Source of the DNA: Candidatus Portnoyibacteriota bacterium
Lineage (GTDB): Bacteria; Patescibacteriota; Minisyncoccia; Portnoybacterales; GWB1-42-6
Assembly (NCBI GenBank): GCA_028717445.1
Contig: JAQUNU010000003.1
Coordinates: 1 to 27,458, forward strand
Length of the DNA: 27,458 bases
Reading direction: 5' to 3'
Shown here: in pieces, positions 14,042 through 20,823 of the stretch
Layout of the letters: the number at the start of each line of letters is the position of its first letter
How positions within the stretch are numbered: the first letter of the stretch is position 1
Program-made: the position numbers and the translations under genes
Notes under the pieces: generated by a model
Databases searched by the model: none
What the model was told of the DNA's origin: nothing
What the model saw: the letters and a program-made list of their open reading frames with translations, nothing else

Positions 14042-14472
14042 AGTTTTTCTATTTTTTCCAATCTTCTTTTATGCCGCTCGTCCCCTGAAAATTCCGCCTC
14101 CAGCCAAATTTTCATCAACTTTTTAGCCGTTTCCGGATTAGTCACCCGCGCGCCAAGACATAAAATATTGGCGTTCAAATGTTCGATTGCCGCCAAGGCC
14201 GTGAATTCATCGTGAGCCAAAGCCGCGCGGATCCCCTTGAATTTGTTAGCCGCCAAACACATCCCCTGCCCTGTGCCGCAGATCAAAATTCCTTTATTTT
14301 CGTCTTTTCCAGAAACTTTTTGCGCCAAAGCCGCCGCAAAATCAGGATAATCATCGCCCAGCTCAAGCTGGCTAGCTCCCAAATCCTCAAAGCCAATGCC
14401 AAGACCGCTTAAATATTTCTTAAGTTCCTCTTTTAAAGGAAAACCGGCGTGATCGGAAGCAATATACAGCAT
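14038..14472 (-). CDS. rpiB: Ribose-5-phosphate isomerase B
   Basis: The enzyme interconverts ribose-5-phosphate and ribulose-5-phosphate. The 144-aa product has the LacAB/RpiB signatures: MLYIASDHAGFPLKEELKKYL (Asp-His of the active site), LGDDYPDFA, GILICGTGQGMCLAANKFKGIRAA with the catalytic Cys in CGTGQG-type context, and LNANILCLGARV. Length is normal. It appears to be the first gene of the sugar-phosphate run rpiB - deoxyribosyltransferase-like - rpe - tkt. It overlaps the next gene by 4 bp. trmD lies 88 nt upstream on the same strand and may be cotranscribed. Confidence 0.95.
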   Translation of the reverse strand: MLYIASDHAGFPLKEELKKYLSGLGIGFEDLGASQLELGDDYPDFAAALAQKVSGKDENKGILICGTGQGMCLAANKFKGIRAALAHDEFTALAAIEHLNANILCLGARVTNPETAKKLMKIWLEAEFSGDERHKRRLEKIEKL

Positions 14473-14516
14473 ATTTGAAATTTAAATATCAAAAGGGAAA
14501 TGAAAACGCAAAAAAA

Positions 14517-14561
14517 TTAAACAATTCCATATTCCTGCATTAAAGCTTTCTCTTTAATCAT
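14517..14561 (-). CDS. Possible 14-aa ORF coupled to the trmD stop
   Basis: The ORF MIKEKALMQEYGIV starts in TAATG, sharing one base with the trmD stop, which is a typical layout for translational re-initiation. Its sequence resembles the first residues of ribosomal protein S15 (KEK..(I/L)(I/M)..(F/Y)G), but nothing of S15 follows the stop. It may be a relic, a leader or chance. Confidence 0.2.
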   Translation of the reverse strand: MIKEKALMQEYGIV

Positions 14562-15214
14562 TAATTTTTCAATTTTGAATTTTTCAAGCGCCATTCGGCG
14601 ATTTTTTTATGATCTCCGGACAATAAAATTTCCGGCACCTTCCAGCCCATAAAATCCTCAGGTCGGGTATATTGGGCATACTCAACAGATCCTTCTTTGC
14701 CGAAGCTTTCTTCGTCCAAGGACTCTTTTTTCCCGAGCACGCCGGGAATCAGACGCGAAACAACGTCTACCAATATCATAGCAGGAATTTCCCCTCCGGT
14801 TAACACAAAATTACCCACAGACAACTCCTCATCAGCGACATTCTCGGCCACCCTCTCGTCAACCCCCTCATAACGGCCGCAGATAAGAATAAGCTGTTCA
14901 TATTGGGTTAGCCGCCGCGCTTCGGCCTGGTCAAATTGTCTGCCTTTGGCGCTAAAAAGGATCACTCTTTTTTTAAAATCATCTCCCGATTTAACAGCTT
15001 TCACGGCTTTATAAATTGGCTCAACCATCATCACCATCCCGGGTCCGCCGCCATAAGGCCGATCATCAACGCTTTTATGTCTGTCTTCGGTCCAGTTTCT
15101 TAGATCATGCGCTTCAATTTCAATCAAACCGCCTTTTTTAGCGCGCCCAATAATGCCCTCATTGAAGTAAGAGTCAAAAATTTTTGGAAAAATTGTGATG
15201 ATATCAAATTTCAT
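14561..15214 (-). CDS. trmD: tRNA (guanine-37-N1)-methyltransferase
   Basis: TrmD methylates G37 of tRNAs with a G at 36, using S-adenosylmethionine, and prevents frameshifting. The 217-aa product is a SPOUT-fold protein with the trefoil-knot motifs: MKFDIITIFPKIFDSY, DDRPYGGGPGMVMM, LICGRYEGVDERV, LSVGNFVLTGGEIPAM and EYAQYTRPEDF. The same reading frame is open far upstream (to 15670) with no stop, but that part is a broken secreted-protein gene. ATG 15214 matches the family start, and a promoter (15249-15277) sits just before it. It belongs to the rpsP-khpA-trmD neighbourhood common in bacteria; rimM is absent here. Confidence 0.95.
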   Translation of the reverse strand: MKFDIITIFPKIFDSYFNEGIIGRAKKGGLIEIEAHDLRNWTEDRHKSVDDRPYGGGPGMVMMVEPIYKAVKAVKSGDDFKKRVILFSAKGRQFDQAEARRLTQYEQLILICGRYEGVDERVAENVADEELSVGNFVLTGGEIPAMILVDVVSRLIPGVLGKKESLDEESFGKEGSVEYAQYTRPEDFMGWKVPEILLSGDHKKIAEWRLKNSKLKN

Positions 15215-15751
15215 AATTCCATAATTTAAAAGGCCGCGCCACAAGTTTATTGTAGCACGGTCTTTCGAATTTTTTAAGAGTAAACATATCTGTTCCAAGG
15301 CAGAACTCTCATAGTAAGAATCTCTGTCAAAACTATTGATCTCGTAAACCGAATCCCAGTCAAAACCCAGATTATTGAACGCCTCAACGGTTTTAACCCA
15401 TCTTTTCTGGCCTGCATCTCCCGAAGGATAGAGTTTATAAACTCTAGAATCTCCGGCTGCCCGGACTAAATCGTCAGTCGTAAATGAATTTATAATCGAA
15501 GCATCAACATCTTTGATATCGCTCCATTTCAAATGTCCATAATTGTTAAAAACCGAAGGGCTCAAGATCAAGCGTTTAAACATTTTGCCCTTCCTGTATT
15601 TGACAATATAAACGTCAATTCCGCCAATGGCGCGCGAAGGATCAATAGTCCCAGACCAAGGATAGGCCAAAGCCGCCGGCGCAAAAAAAAAGAAAAAGTC
15701 AATAAAACAACGAGCAATGAAAAGAATGTTGCTTTTATATTTTTGATCATA
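15215..15751 (-). pseudogene. Broken secreted-protein gene, open into trmD
   Basis: ATG 15751 begins a signal peptide (MIKNIKATFFSLLVVLLTF...). In a different frame this continues as FFAPAALA|YPWSGTIDPSRAIGG and a domain with FKRLILSPSVFNNYGHLKW, SFTTDDLVRAAGD and YKLYPSGDAGQKRWV, ending WDSVYEINSFDRDSYYES. The two frames join at a run of nine A (15683-15691); one more A would restore the frame. The domain is one I associate with Parcubacteria exported proteins of unknown role. The body has no stop of its own: it reads straight through the trmD promoter into trmD. It is therefore probably a 3'-truncated, decaying gene. A sequencing slip or phase-variable tract would explain the frameshift, but not the missing stop. 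Confidence 0.7.
15249..15277 (-). promoter_or_regulatory. trmD promoter with extended -10
   Basis: Minus strand TTAAAA (15272-15277), 17 nt, then TACAAT (15249-15254), preceded by TG. It lies inside the open frame upstream of trmD, which argues that this frame is no longer a working gene. The leader is about 28 nt with GGA before the ATG. Confidence 0.6.
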
Positions 15752-15825
15752 TTTTTGACATAGCTACTGTCTAAAGTATATGCTACCTGAAATTTACTTG
15801 CTTTAATTATTATCCACAGAAGATA

Positions 15826-15864
15826 AAACAAGAAACCTTCGCGATGTGCGAAGGTTTCTTGTTT
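15826..15864 (-). terminator. Intrinsic terminator, 17-bp perfect stem
   Basis: Arms 15826-15842 and 15848-15864 pair perfectly around a 5-nt loop. On the minus strand the stem ends in TTTT. It closes the khpA transcript and, being symmetrical, may work both ways. Confidence 0.85.
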
Positions 15865-15911
15865 GAAATATAGAAACTATTTTAATAAATCCTTTTCGGC
15901 CGCAATCTCAT

Positions 15912-15991
15912 GAATTTAGCCACGCCTGCGCTCGTTGCTTCTTGGCGTATATTTCATATACGTCGCATCTGGCGCGGTTCGCGCAAAATTC
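15912..15991. repeat. GC-rich dyad element between khpA and the pseudogene
   Basis: The outer arms are GAATTT (15912-15917) and AAATTC (15986-15991), with an inner stem CGTATA (15946-15951) and TATACG (15957-15962). The intervening text (GCGCTCGTTGCTTCTTGG) looks like a short dispersed element of the CPR type. No ORF or promoter is seen. Confidence 0.4.
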
Positions 15992-16029
15992 TGAAATTTC
16001 ACCGAGAAAAGAATTAATAAATATTTTCT

Positions 16030-16353
16030 TTAAAGTTTGAATTCGTCGACTACTTGGTCAACGTCTCTGGGCGCATCCATTTGCTTTCGAGGAACGCGTC
16101 CGCCTTCCGGCTCTTCGATCTTGAAGTTCACTCTGGCATTGTGTTTTGCGCCAATGACGCGGAGCAAAGTTCTGATCGCGCGAGCTGTGGAGCCCTGGCG
16201 ACCAATCACCTGTCCCATATCTTCGGGATTGACCTTGAGCGTCAAAAGAACGCCCATTTCATCAATCTTCCGGTCGGTTGAGACCTCTTCGGGATGGTCG
16301 ACAATGCTCTTGATCACATACTCGACAAAATCCTGATCAACAGCTTTTGCCAT
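16030..16353 (-). CDS. khpA: KH-domain RNA-binding protein KhpA
   Basis: A small RNA-binding protein that in Gram-positives pairs with KhpB to control RNAs linked to cell division and elongation. The 107-aa product starts MAKAVDQDFVEYVIKSIVDHPEEV. It carries the KH core VNPEDMGQVIGRQGSTARAIRTLLRVIGAKHN with the GxxG loop (GRQG), and an acidic tail replaces the usual short end. Its own promoter (16443-16470) and an 83-nt leader with a 7-bp stem (TAGTAGC/GCTACTA) lie upstream. It follows rpsP, as in many bacteria, but is separated from it by a repeat block. KhpB is not seen in the window. Confidence 0.92.
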   Translation of the reverse strand: MAKAVDQDFVEYVIKSIVDHPEEVSTDRKIDEMGVLLTLKVNPEDMGQVIGRQGSTARAIRTLLRVIGAKHNARVNFKIEEPEGGRVPRKQMDAPRDVDQVVDEFKL

Positions 16354-16442
16354 ATCTTTCTTTTATTGAATTTTACAAATACATCATAGTAGCCGACCCT
16401 TTAAGCATTCTCAGCTTGACTGTGCTACTATTATTTGAATAT

Positions 16443-16470
16443 ATTATAATCTTTTTTGAAAAATAGTCAA
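16443..16470 (-). promoter_or_regulatory. khpA promoter
   Basis: Minus strand TTGACT (16465-16470), 16 nt, then TATAAT (16443-16448). It is a strong match. The leader of about 83 nt can form a TAGTAGC/GCTACTA stem before the start. Confidence 0.7.
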
Positions 16471-16475
16471 GATTG

Positions 16476-16598
16476 TGGATTTTATTCCCCCTTTTTTAAA
16501 GGGGGTACCGCCGTCTCGGCGGGGAGGGATTTCGAATGCATAAATCATCCGTCCTTCGCACAACCTCAGGGCACCTCCTTTACAAAGGAGGGGTTTGC
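16476..16598. repeat. Composite palindromic repeat block (copy 1)
   Basis: Three hairpins lie in a row: CCCCCTTT/AAAGGGGG around 16487-16505, CCGCCG/CGGCGG (16508-16522), and CCTCCTTT/AAAGGAGG (16573-16590). The left part shares GATTTTATTC(C/T)CCCTTTTTT and the trailing GGATTT with the copy at 21534-21593. Related hairpins lie at 26790-26860. It sits between rpsP and khpA and contains no gene. Confidence 0.7.
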
Positions 16599-16608
16599 GA
16601 TAATTAAT

Positions 16609-17010
16609 TTACTCTTTCCTTTCTTCCGCGGGCTTTTCAGCTTCAGCTCCTTCTTTCTTTTCTTCGGCTTTTTCTTCTGCTTTTTCTTCCACCTTTACTT
16701 GCGCTGCCGGAGCCGCGCTTTCCGCGCCTTCTGCGCCTTCGCGCTTCTTGGGCCGCCAGGCCTTGATCTTCGACTCTTTCAAAATCCCTTCGCTCACGAA
16801 CATATTATGGATCGTGGCCGAGCATTCAACGCCCTGACCAAGCCAGTATTGGATTCTCTCTTTCTTGAGTGACTTGGCTTTTTGACGAGGATTATAAAAA
16901 CCAAGTTCCTCAAGGAACTTTCCTTTAACCGGGTTTGATTTTTCCGTCACGACCAGTCGGAAGCTAGGATCATTCCTTTTGCCTCTTCTGGCCAATCTGA
17001 TGGTTAGCAT
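16609..17010 (-). CDS. rpsP: 30S ribosomal protein S16 with charged tail
   Basis: S16 is an early-binding small-subunit protein. The 133-aa product has the S16 core: MLTIRLARRGKRNDPSFRLVV, then ELGFYNPRQK and RIQYWLGQGVECSATIHNMF. After residue 85 comes a long Ala/Glu/Lys tail (about 45 residues) of low complexity, which makes it some 45 residues longer than a typical S16. The start is fixed by the family's MLTIRL opening. Just upstream is a 32-bp AT-rich palindrome (17018-17049). rnc lies 48 nt further upstream on the same strand. Confidence 0.96.
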   Translation of the reverse strand: MLTIRLARRGKRNDPSFRLVVTEKSNPVKGKFLEELGFYNPRQKAKSLKKERIQYWLGQGVECSATIHNMFVSEGILKESKIKAWRPKKREGAEGAESAAPAAQVKVEEKAEEKAEEKKEGAEAEKPAEERKE

Positions 17011-17017
17011 ATTTTAG

Positions 17018-17049
17018 AATATTTTGATATATCAATATACCAAAATATT
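17018..17049. promoter_or_regulatory. AT-rich palindrome before rpsP
   Basis: Arms 17018-17032 and 17035-17049 match at 14 of 15 positions (AATATTTTGATATAT with ATATACCAAAATATT). It lies within 40 nt of both the rnc stop and the rpsP start. It could be an operator, a weak terminator for rnc or a repeat; the sequence does not decide. Confidence 0.45.
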
Positions 17050-17058
17050 GATATTTAA

Positions 17059-17754
17059 TTAATTACCGTTCCAGTCTTTCTTTTTCAGGGCGTTTTCGGC
17101 TGCCTGCTGTTGGGCTTCCTGCTTAGAAAGTCCATCCCCCTCCGCGATCAAGTCATTTCCTAAAAAAACTCCGACCTTAAAATGTTTGGCATGATCAGGT
17201 CCCCATTCTTCCATGACTTCATAATTAGGGGTGCACCCAACCCTTTCCTGGGCTTCTTCTTGAAATTTACTTTTTGCATCGCGCCAGGCGCCGTTTTTAA
17301 GAATTTCCGGAAGCTTTGAAATAATATTCTTTTCAATGAAAGCCGCCGTATTTTCTAAACCCTGGTCCAGATAAATAGCGCCGATCAAGGCTTCCATGGC
17401 ATTGGCTAAGATGTATTGGCGCGCCCGGCCGAGGTCTTTTGCTTCGCCGCGACTCAAAAGAATATGTTCGTTCAGCTCGAGTTCTTCGGCAATTTCAGCC
17501 AACATTTTGGCATTGACCAGAGCCGCCCGCCAGTTTGTCAGCTCGCCTTCGGGATTAGAATATTTTTTATAAAGAAAATCACTCACGACCAGCTCCAGCA
17601 CCGCGTCTCCGAGGAATTCCAGCCGCTCGTTATGCGGCAATTCAAAGTCGGGGTTTTCGTTCAAATAAGAACGGTGCACAAGGGCCTGCTTCAATATTTC
17701 TGCATTTTTAAATTTTACTTCTATTTTTTCTTCTAAACCCGCTAAATCATTCAT
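17059..17754 (-). CDS. rnc: Ribonuclease III
   Basis: RNase III cuts double-stranded RNA, including rRNA precursors. The 231-aa product has the catalytic domain with the signature HNERLEFLGDAVLELVVSD (metal-binding Glu and Asp) and the second acidic site NAMEALIGAIYLDQG. A C-terminal dsRNA-binding domain follows (DAKSKFQEEAQERVGCTPNYEV, GLSKQEAQQQAAENALKK). The length is normal. The start at 17754 matches the family (MNDLAGLEEKIEVKFKNAEIL). Upstream lies a repeat with dyad symmetry that also contains a plausible promoter. Confidence 0.96.
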   Translation of the reverse strand: MNDLAGLEEKIEVKFKNAEILKQALVHRSYLNENPDFELPHNERLEFLGDAVLELVVSDFLYKKYSNPEGELTNWRAALVNAKMLAEIAEELELNEHILLSRGEAKDLGRARQYILANAMEALIGAIYLDQGLENTAAFIEKNIISKLPEILKNGAWRDAKSKFQEEAQERVGCTPNYEVMEEWGPDHAKHFKVGVFLGNDLIAEGDGLSKQEAQQQAAENALKKKDWNGN

Positions 17755-17768
17755 ACGAACTAAATTCG

Positions 17769-17880
17769 GAATCCTAAATTCGAAATTCGAAACAAATTAT
17801 AATTACCGAGATTCAAATGACCAAAACTTTACTGATTTTGAACATTTGGATTTCGAAAATTGTTTCGGATTTCGTGCTTC
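17769..17880. repeat. Degenerate AT-rich repeat with dyad symmetry between rnc and nusB
   Basis: The left part (AAATTCGAAATTCGAAACAAATT) can pair with the right part (AATTGTTTCGGATTTCG), and CAAATG pairs with CATTTG inside. On the minus strand it carries TTGGTC (17819-17824), 17 nt, then TATAAT (17796-17801), a possible rnc promoter. The words match the 9355-9436 element. Confidence 0.5.
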
Positions 17881-17899
17881 GGATTTCGGATTTTAAAAT

Positions 17900-18337
17900 T
17901 TAATCGTCCTTCTGCGGCTCGCCGATTTCCCGGTAAACCGTGCCCAAAACTCCGTTGACAAATTTGCCGCTGGATTCGCCACCAAAGCTTTTCGCCAGCT
18001 CAATCGCTTCGTTTATAGCGACTTTGGGCGGCACCTCCTGGCGGTCGCCGAAAAGCAATTCATAAAGCCCGAGTCGCAAGATGTTGCGGTCCACGATCGT
18101 TATCTGCTCAAGCGGCCATTCCGGCGCTGATTTTGAAATTATCCTGTCGAGCTTATCAATATTCTCAATGACGCCGCTGGCCAGCCGCCGGATGAACTCT
18201 TGGGAATCAAGTCCCGGACCGAATTCCTGGATATTTTTGGCAATAATCTCTTCCAGCTTGGAATTGTCTTTGCCTAAAAAATCCCATTCATAAAGCGACT
18301 GCATGGCAATGGAACGGCTTAAATGACGATTGGCCAT
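17900..18337 (-). CDS. nusB: Transcription antitermination factor NusB
   Basis: NusB binds BoxA RNA with S10 and keeps RNA polymerase going through rRNA operons. The 145-aa, all-helical product has the family features: NRHLSRSIAMQSLYEWDF at the start, PLEQITIVDRNILRLGLYELLF in the middle and VAINEAIELAKSFGGESSGKFVNGVLG at the end. The length is standard. It lies 32 nt after rpmF. An AT-rich hairpin (AGAATTT/AAATTCT) followed by TTTTT sits immediately before the ATG and could lower expression from upstream. Confidence 0.95.
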   Translation of the reverse strand: MANRHLSRSIAMQSLYEWDFLGKDNSKLEEIIAKNIQEFGPGLDSQEFIRRLASGVIENIDKLDRIISKSAPEWPLEQITIVDRNILRLGLYELLFGDRQEVPPKVAINEAIELAKSFGGESSGKFVNGVLGTVYREIGEPQKDD

Positions 18338-18369
18338 AAAAAGAATTTTTTTAAATTCTGGCTAAAGAT

Positions 18370-18654
18370 TTAGGCTTTCATCGAAAGATTTTCCATGTTC
18401 ACTCCCTCGGATTTTGTCTCCTTCTCCTGCGATTCCAATTCTTTTTCTTTTTTCTTGCGCTCTTTTTTGTCCAATTTCTTCAAAACATCAATAACTTCCC
18501 TCCCCTTAAAACTACCGCAATTGGGGCAGGCGCGGTGGGGTAAAATTTGCTGTCCGCATTTCCCGCAAACAGCCAAATTCAGCGCAACCAGCTTAAGGTG
18601 CGAACGCCTTTTATTTCTCCTGGATTTGGTGTGCCTCTGTCGCATTGTCGACAT
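18370..18654 (-). CDS. rpmF: 50S ribosomal protein L32
   Basis: L32 is a small protein of the large subunit. The 94-aa product has the usual start (MRQRHTKSRRNKRRSHLKL). A four-cysteine zinc ribbon follows (CGKCGQ...CPNCG), with VIDVLKKLDKKE at the end of the core. A Lys/Glu-rich tail of about 30 residues makes it longer than usual. Either ATG 18654 or ATG 18645 (at MRQRH) could start it. The promoter is about 100 nt upstream, and the leader contains a small hairpin with a T run that resembles an attenuator. Confidence 0.93.
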   Translation of the reverse strand: MSTMRQRHTKSRRNKRRSHLKLVALNLAVCGKCGQQILPHRACPNCGSFKGREVIDVLKKLDKKERKKKEKELESQEKETKSEGVNMENLSMKA

Positions 18655-18687
18655 ATGTTTGTCTTGAAATAATTAATCAATTAAAAA

Positions 18688-18707
18688 AGACACGTTCGTG
18701 TCATCCT
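18688..18707 (-). terminator. Attenuator-like hairpin in the rpmF leader
   Basis: On the minus strand GACAC-GAAC-GTGTC is followed by TTTTTT, between the predicted start of transcription (about 18754) and the rpmF ATG. Only five pairs form, so it is weak. It could be a leader attenuator or the remains of a terminator. Confidence 0.35.
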
Positions 18708-18760
18708 GATTTGAAGATCAAATTCTACCACAAAGAACCATCAGAATAACCTTAATAAAT

Positions 18761-18789
18761 AAGATAGCAGATATTTAAAGATTTGGCAA
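18761..18789 (-). promoter_or_regulatory. rpmF-nusB promoter with extended -10
   Basis: Minus strand TTGCCA (18784-18789), 17 nt ending TGC, then TATCTT (18761-18766). Confidence 0.5.
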
Positions 18790-18821
18790 CCCTCCGTCCC
18801 AAATAAGATGAAATTTTGTTT

Positions 18822-20816
18822 TTACTTCGCCATTGGCACCAGGCCCATATTATCCAGATAATTTTTTGCCGTTTCGTTCGAAGGATCCAGGCTTAGCGCT
18901 TTTTTCCAGACGGCGCGCGCTTCGGAAAAATTATTCCGCATATAATAGATTTCGCCTAAAGCGATATAAGCAGGAGCGTATTTTTTGTTTATGGCCAGGG
19001 CCTTTTTAAAAAACAATTCCGCGTTTCCGGCGTCCCCTTTCCGACCATAAAAAAGACCAATAACATAAGCCGTTTGAGCCGAAGAAGAGTTTATCTCAAA
19101 CGCTTTTTCGTAAGCTGCCAGAGATGCCTCATCCTGCCCGGCATCAGCGAAAAAAGCGGCCAAATGCGCCAAGTCAAAAAAATCATTACTCGCCTCTAAA
19201 ATTACTTTTAGTTTTTTCTCTAAATTCTCGCTGTCAATTCCAAATTTATTAATTAGATCTTGATTCTGACTGATATTCCTGATCCAAATCGCCGCGTCGC
19301 CATTTAAATAAACCAAGCGCCAATCCCCGTCTTCGGAAATTATCCTCAAAAATTCCCTCCCCCAGGGCGTTTGGTCGGTATGCGCCCAAAAAACATAATC
19401 AAATTTATAAACTTCATCCGAATATTTTTTCCAATCCTTTCGGTTTCTCTGCATCGGAATATAAACCGACTGCAGAAAATCGGCCGGATACGCTTCGGGT
19501 CGGCCATCAATGAAAACTTTCTGGCTCGGATAGAGCCGCCAGATAAGGTAGCTGCCGATATCAAAATTATTGAACATCTTGCCGGAAATCTTATTTTCCT
19601 GAATGAAATCAACCGCCGCTTGGGCCTGTTTGGGGGCGGCCAAATTGAAAGCTTCGCTTTTGCCTGTTTTGGCGTAAATTTTTCCGCTCGCAAAACCATA
19701 GATCCCGCCAGCCAGCAAGACAACGGCCAAGATCGGACTTAAAATTCCAAATCCCAGACGCCAATTTTTGCGTTTTTCCAGCCGCCCTTTTATTTTTTCG
19801 GCTAAACTTTGATAGCTTTCGGCCAAAAAAGGCAAAGCGACGAGGCCTAAAAAAGGGAAATGCCGGATCATAAAACAGGAAATAACGGAAAAAAACAGAA
19901 CGCTCAAGAAATAAAACAATCGCGTTTTTGCGATGTTGAACAAAAAGCCGAAAGCCGCAAAAAATAAAAATGCCTTAAAAAAATTAATAGACGAGTTCTC
20001 CATCAATTTTTGCAAAAAGAAAGGCGATTGATTCTCGACAATGGAATAGCCGTAATTGCCAAAGACCGAAAAAGGGTAAAGTGCTCCTCGCCATGAGGCC
20101 GGATTCAAAAAACAGACCGCGCCGAGCGCCACGCCTAGCAAAAAAATTCTTATAAAGTACGGCTCGGCTTTTCTTTTCTTTAATGCATCGCGCAGGCTTT
20201 GCCGCCTAGCCCAAAGCCGGTCGACAAAAAAGAAAAAGAAGATCGCCGGCCCAAAAACGAAAGAAATATGCATATTTGCCCAGGCCAATTGAATGGGCAA
20301 AAGCCAAATAATGGATTTCCTGAGCTTTTCTTTATTTTTTTCCAAAATAAAATAGTAGAGTCCAAAAAACAAAAAGCCGAATATCTCCGGCCGTAAATCC
20401 GTGCGTTCGAACAAAAGGCCAAAAATAAGCAAAGAGGCAAAAATCGGAATAAACAAAGATCCTTTTTTGCAAGAGACCCTGAACATAAAAGCAAAACCCG
20501 CCAAAGCGATAAGAATAAGAAACATGGCCAAACCCTTATCGCCAAGCGCCGAATAAATCGCGTAAAAAATAAGTTCGCTTAGCCAATGATGATTGATAAA
20601 AGGAAAATCCGGCTGCGTATATGAAAATAAATTAGTTTGAGGGATGCTTTTGGTTTGCCAAATAAGCTGGCCTATTTTCAGGTGCCTGCCCAAATCCTGA
20701 TTCCAGGCCGTGACGGAATGAAAATATAATGAGAATAAAAGAGCAAAAAGCGCAAAAATTAAAAATCCACGGAGGATTTTTAAAAATGGAAATCTTTTTA
20801 TTTGAAGCCCGATCAT
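18822..20816 (-). CDS. Polytopic GT-C-like membrane protein with C-terminal TPR repeats
   Basis: The 664-aa membrane protein has about ten hydrophobic helices in residues 15-400. The first extracytoplasmic loop has WNQDLGRHLKIGQLI and NLFSYTQPDFPFINHHWLSELIFY, the D...H and W/H pattern of GT-C-type glycosyltransferase-like proteins. A soluble part follows (MFNNFDIGSYLIWRLYPSQK, VFIDGRPEAYP). The last 110 residues are TPR repeats (AYEKAFEINSSSAQTAYVIG, FFKKALAINKKYAPAYIALG, VWKKALSLDPSNETAKNYL). The family may transfer sugars from lipid carriers to surface proteins; no substrate can be assigned. Start: ATG 20816 lies 7 nt after the rnhB stop. ATG 20840 is also open but would overlap rnhB by 17 bp. 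It is probably coupled to rnhB. Confidence 0.78.
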   Translation of the reverse strand: MIGLQIKRFPFLKILRGFLIFALFALLFSLYFHSVTAWNQDLGRHLKIGQLIWQTKSIPQTNLFSYTQPDFPFINHHWLSELIFYAIYSALGDKGLAMFLILIALAGFAFMFRVSCKKGSLFIPIFASLLIFGLLFERTDLRPEIFGFLFFGLYYFILEKNKEKLRKSIIWLLPIQLAWANMHISFVFGPAIFFFFFVDRLWARRQSLRDALKKRKAEPYFIRIFLLGVALGAVCFLNPASWRGALYPFSVFGNYGYSIVENQSPFFLQKLMENSSINFFKAFLFFAAFGFLFNIAKTRLFYFLSVLFFSVISCFMIRHFPFLGLVALPFLAESYQSLAEKIKGRLEKRKNWRLGFGILSPILAVVLLAGGIYGFASGKIYAKTGKSEAFNLAAPKQAQAAVDFIQENKISGKMFNNFDIGSYLIWRLYPSQKVFIDGRPEAYPADFLQSVYIPMQRNRKDWKKYSDEVYKFDYVFWAHTDQTPWGREFLRIISEDGDWRLVYLNGDAAIWIRNISQNQDLINKFGIDSENLEKKLKVILEASNDFFDLAHLAAFFADAGQDEASLAAYEKAFEINSSSAQTAYVIGLFYGRKGDAGNAELFFKKALAINKKYAPAYIALGEIYYMRNNFSEARAVWKKALSLDPSNETAKNYLDNMGLVPMAK

Positions 20817-20823
20817 ATCCGAA

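Noticed and set aside
14561..15670. A single 369-aa protein made of an exported domain fused to TrmD
   Set aside because: A promoter with extended -10 lies inside the supposed fusion, TrmD has its family start at 15214, and the upstream part lost its signal peptide by a frameshift. Treated as a pseudogene plus trmD.
15568..15831. An 87-aa Leu-rich ORF upstream of trmD
   Set aside because: Its first part is the signal peptide of the broken gene; the rest is out of frame with the recognisable domain.
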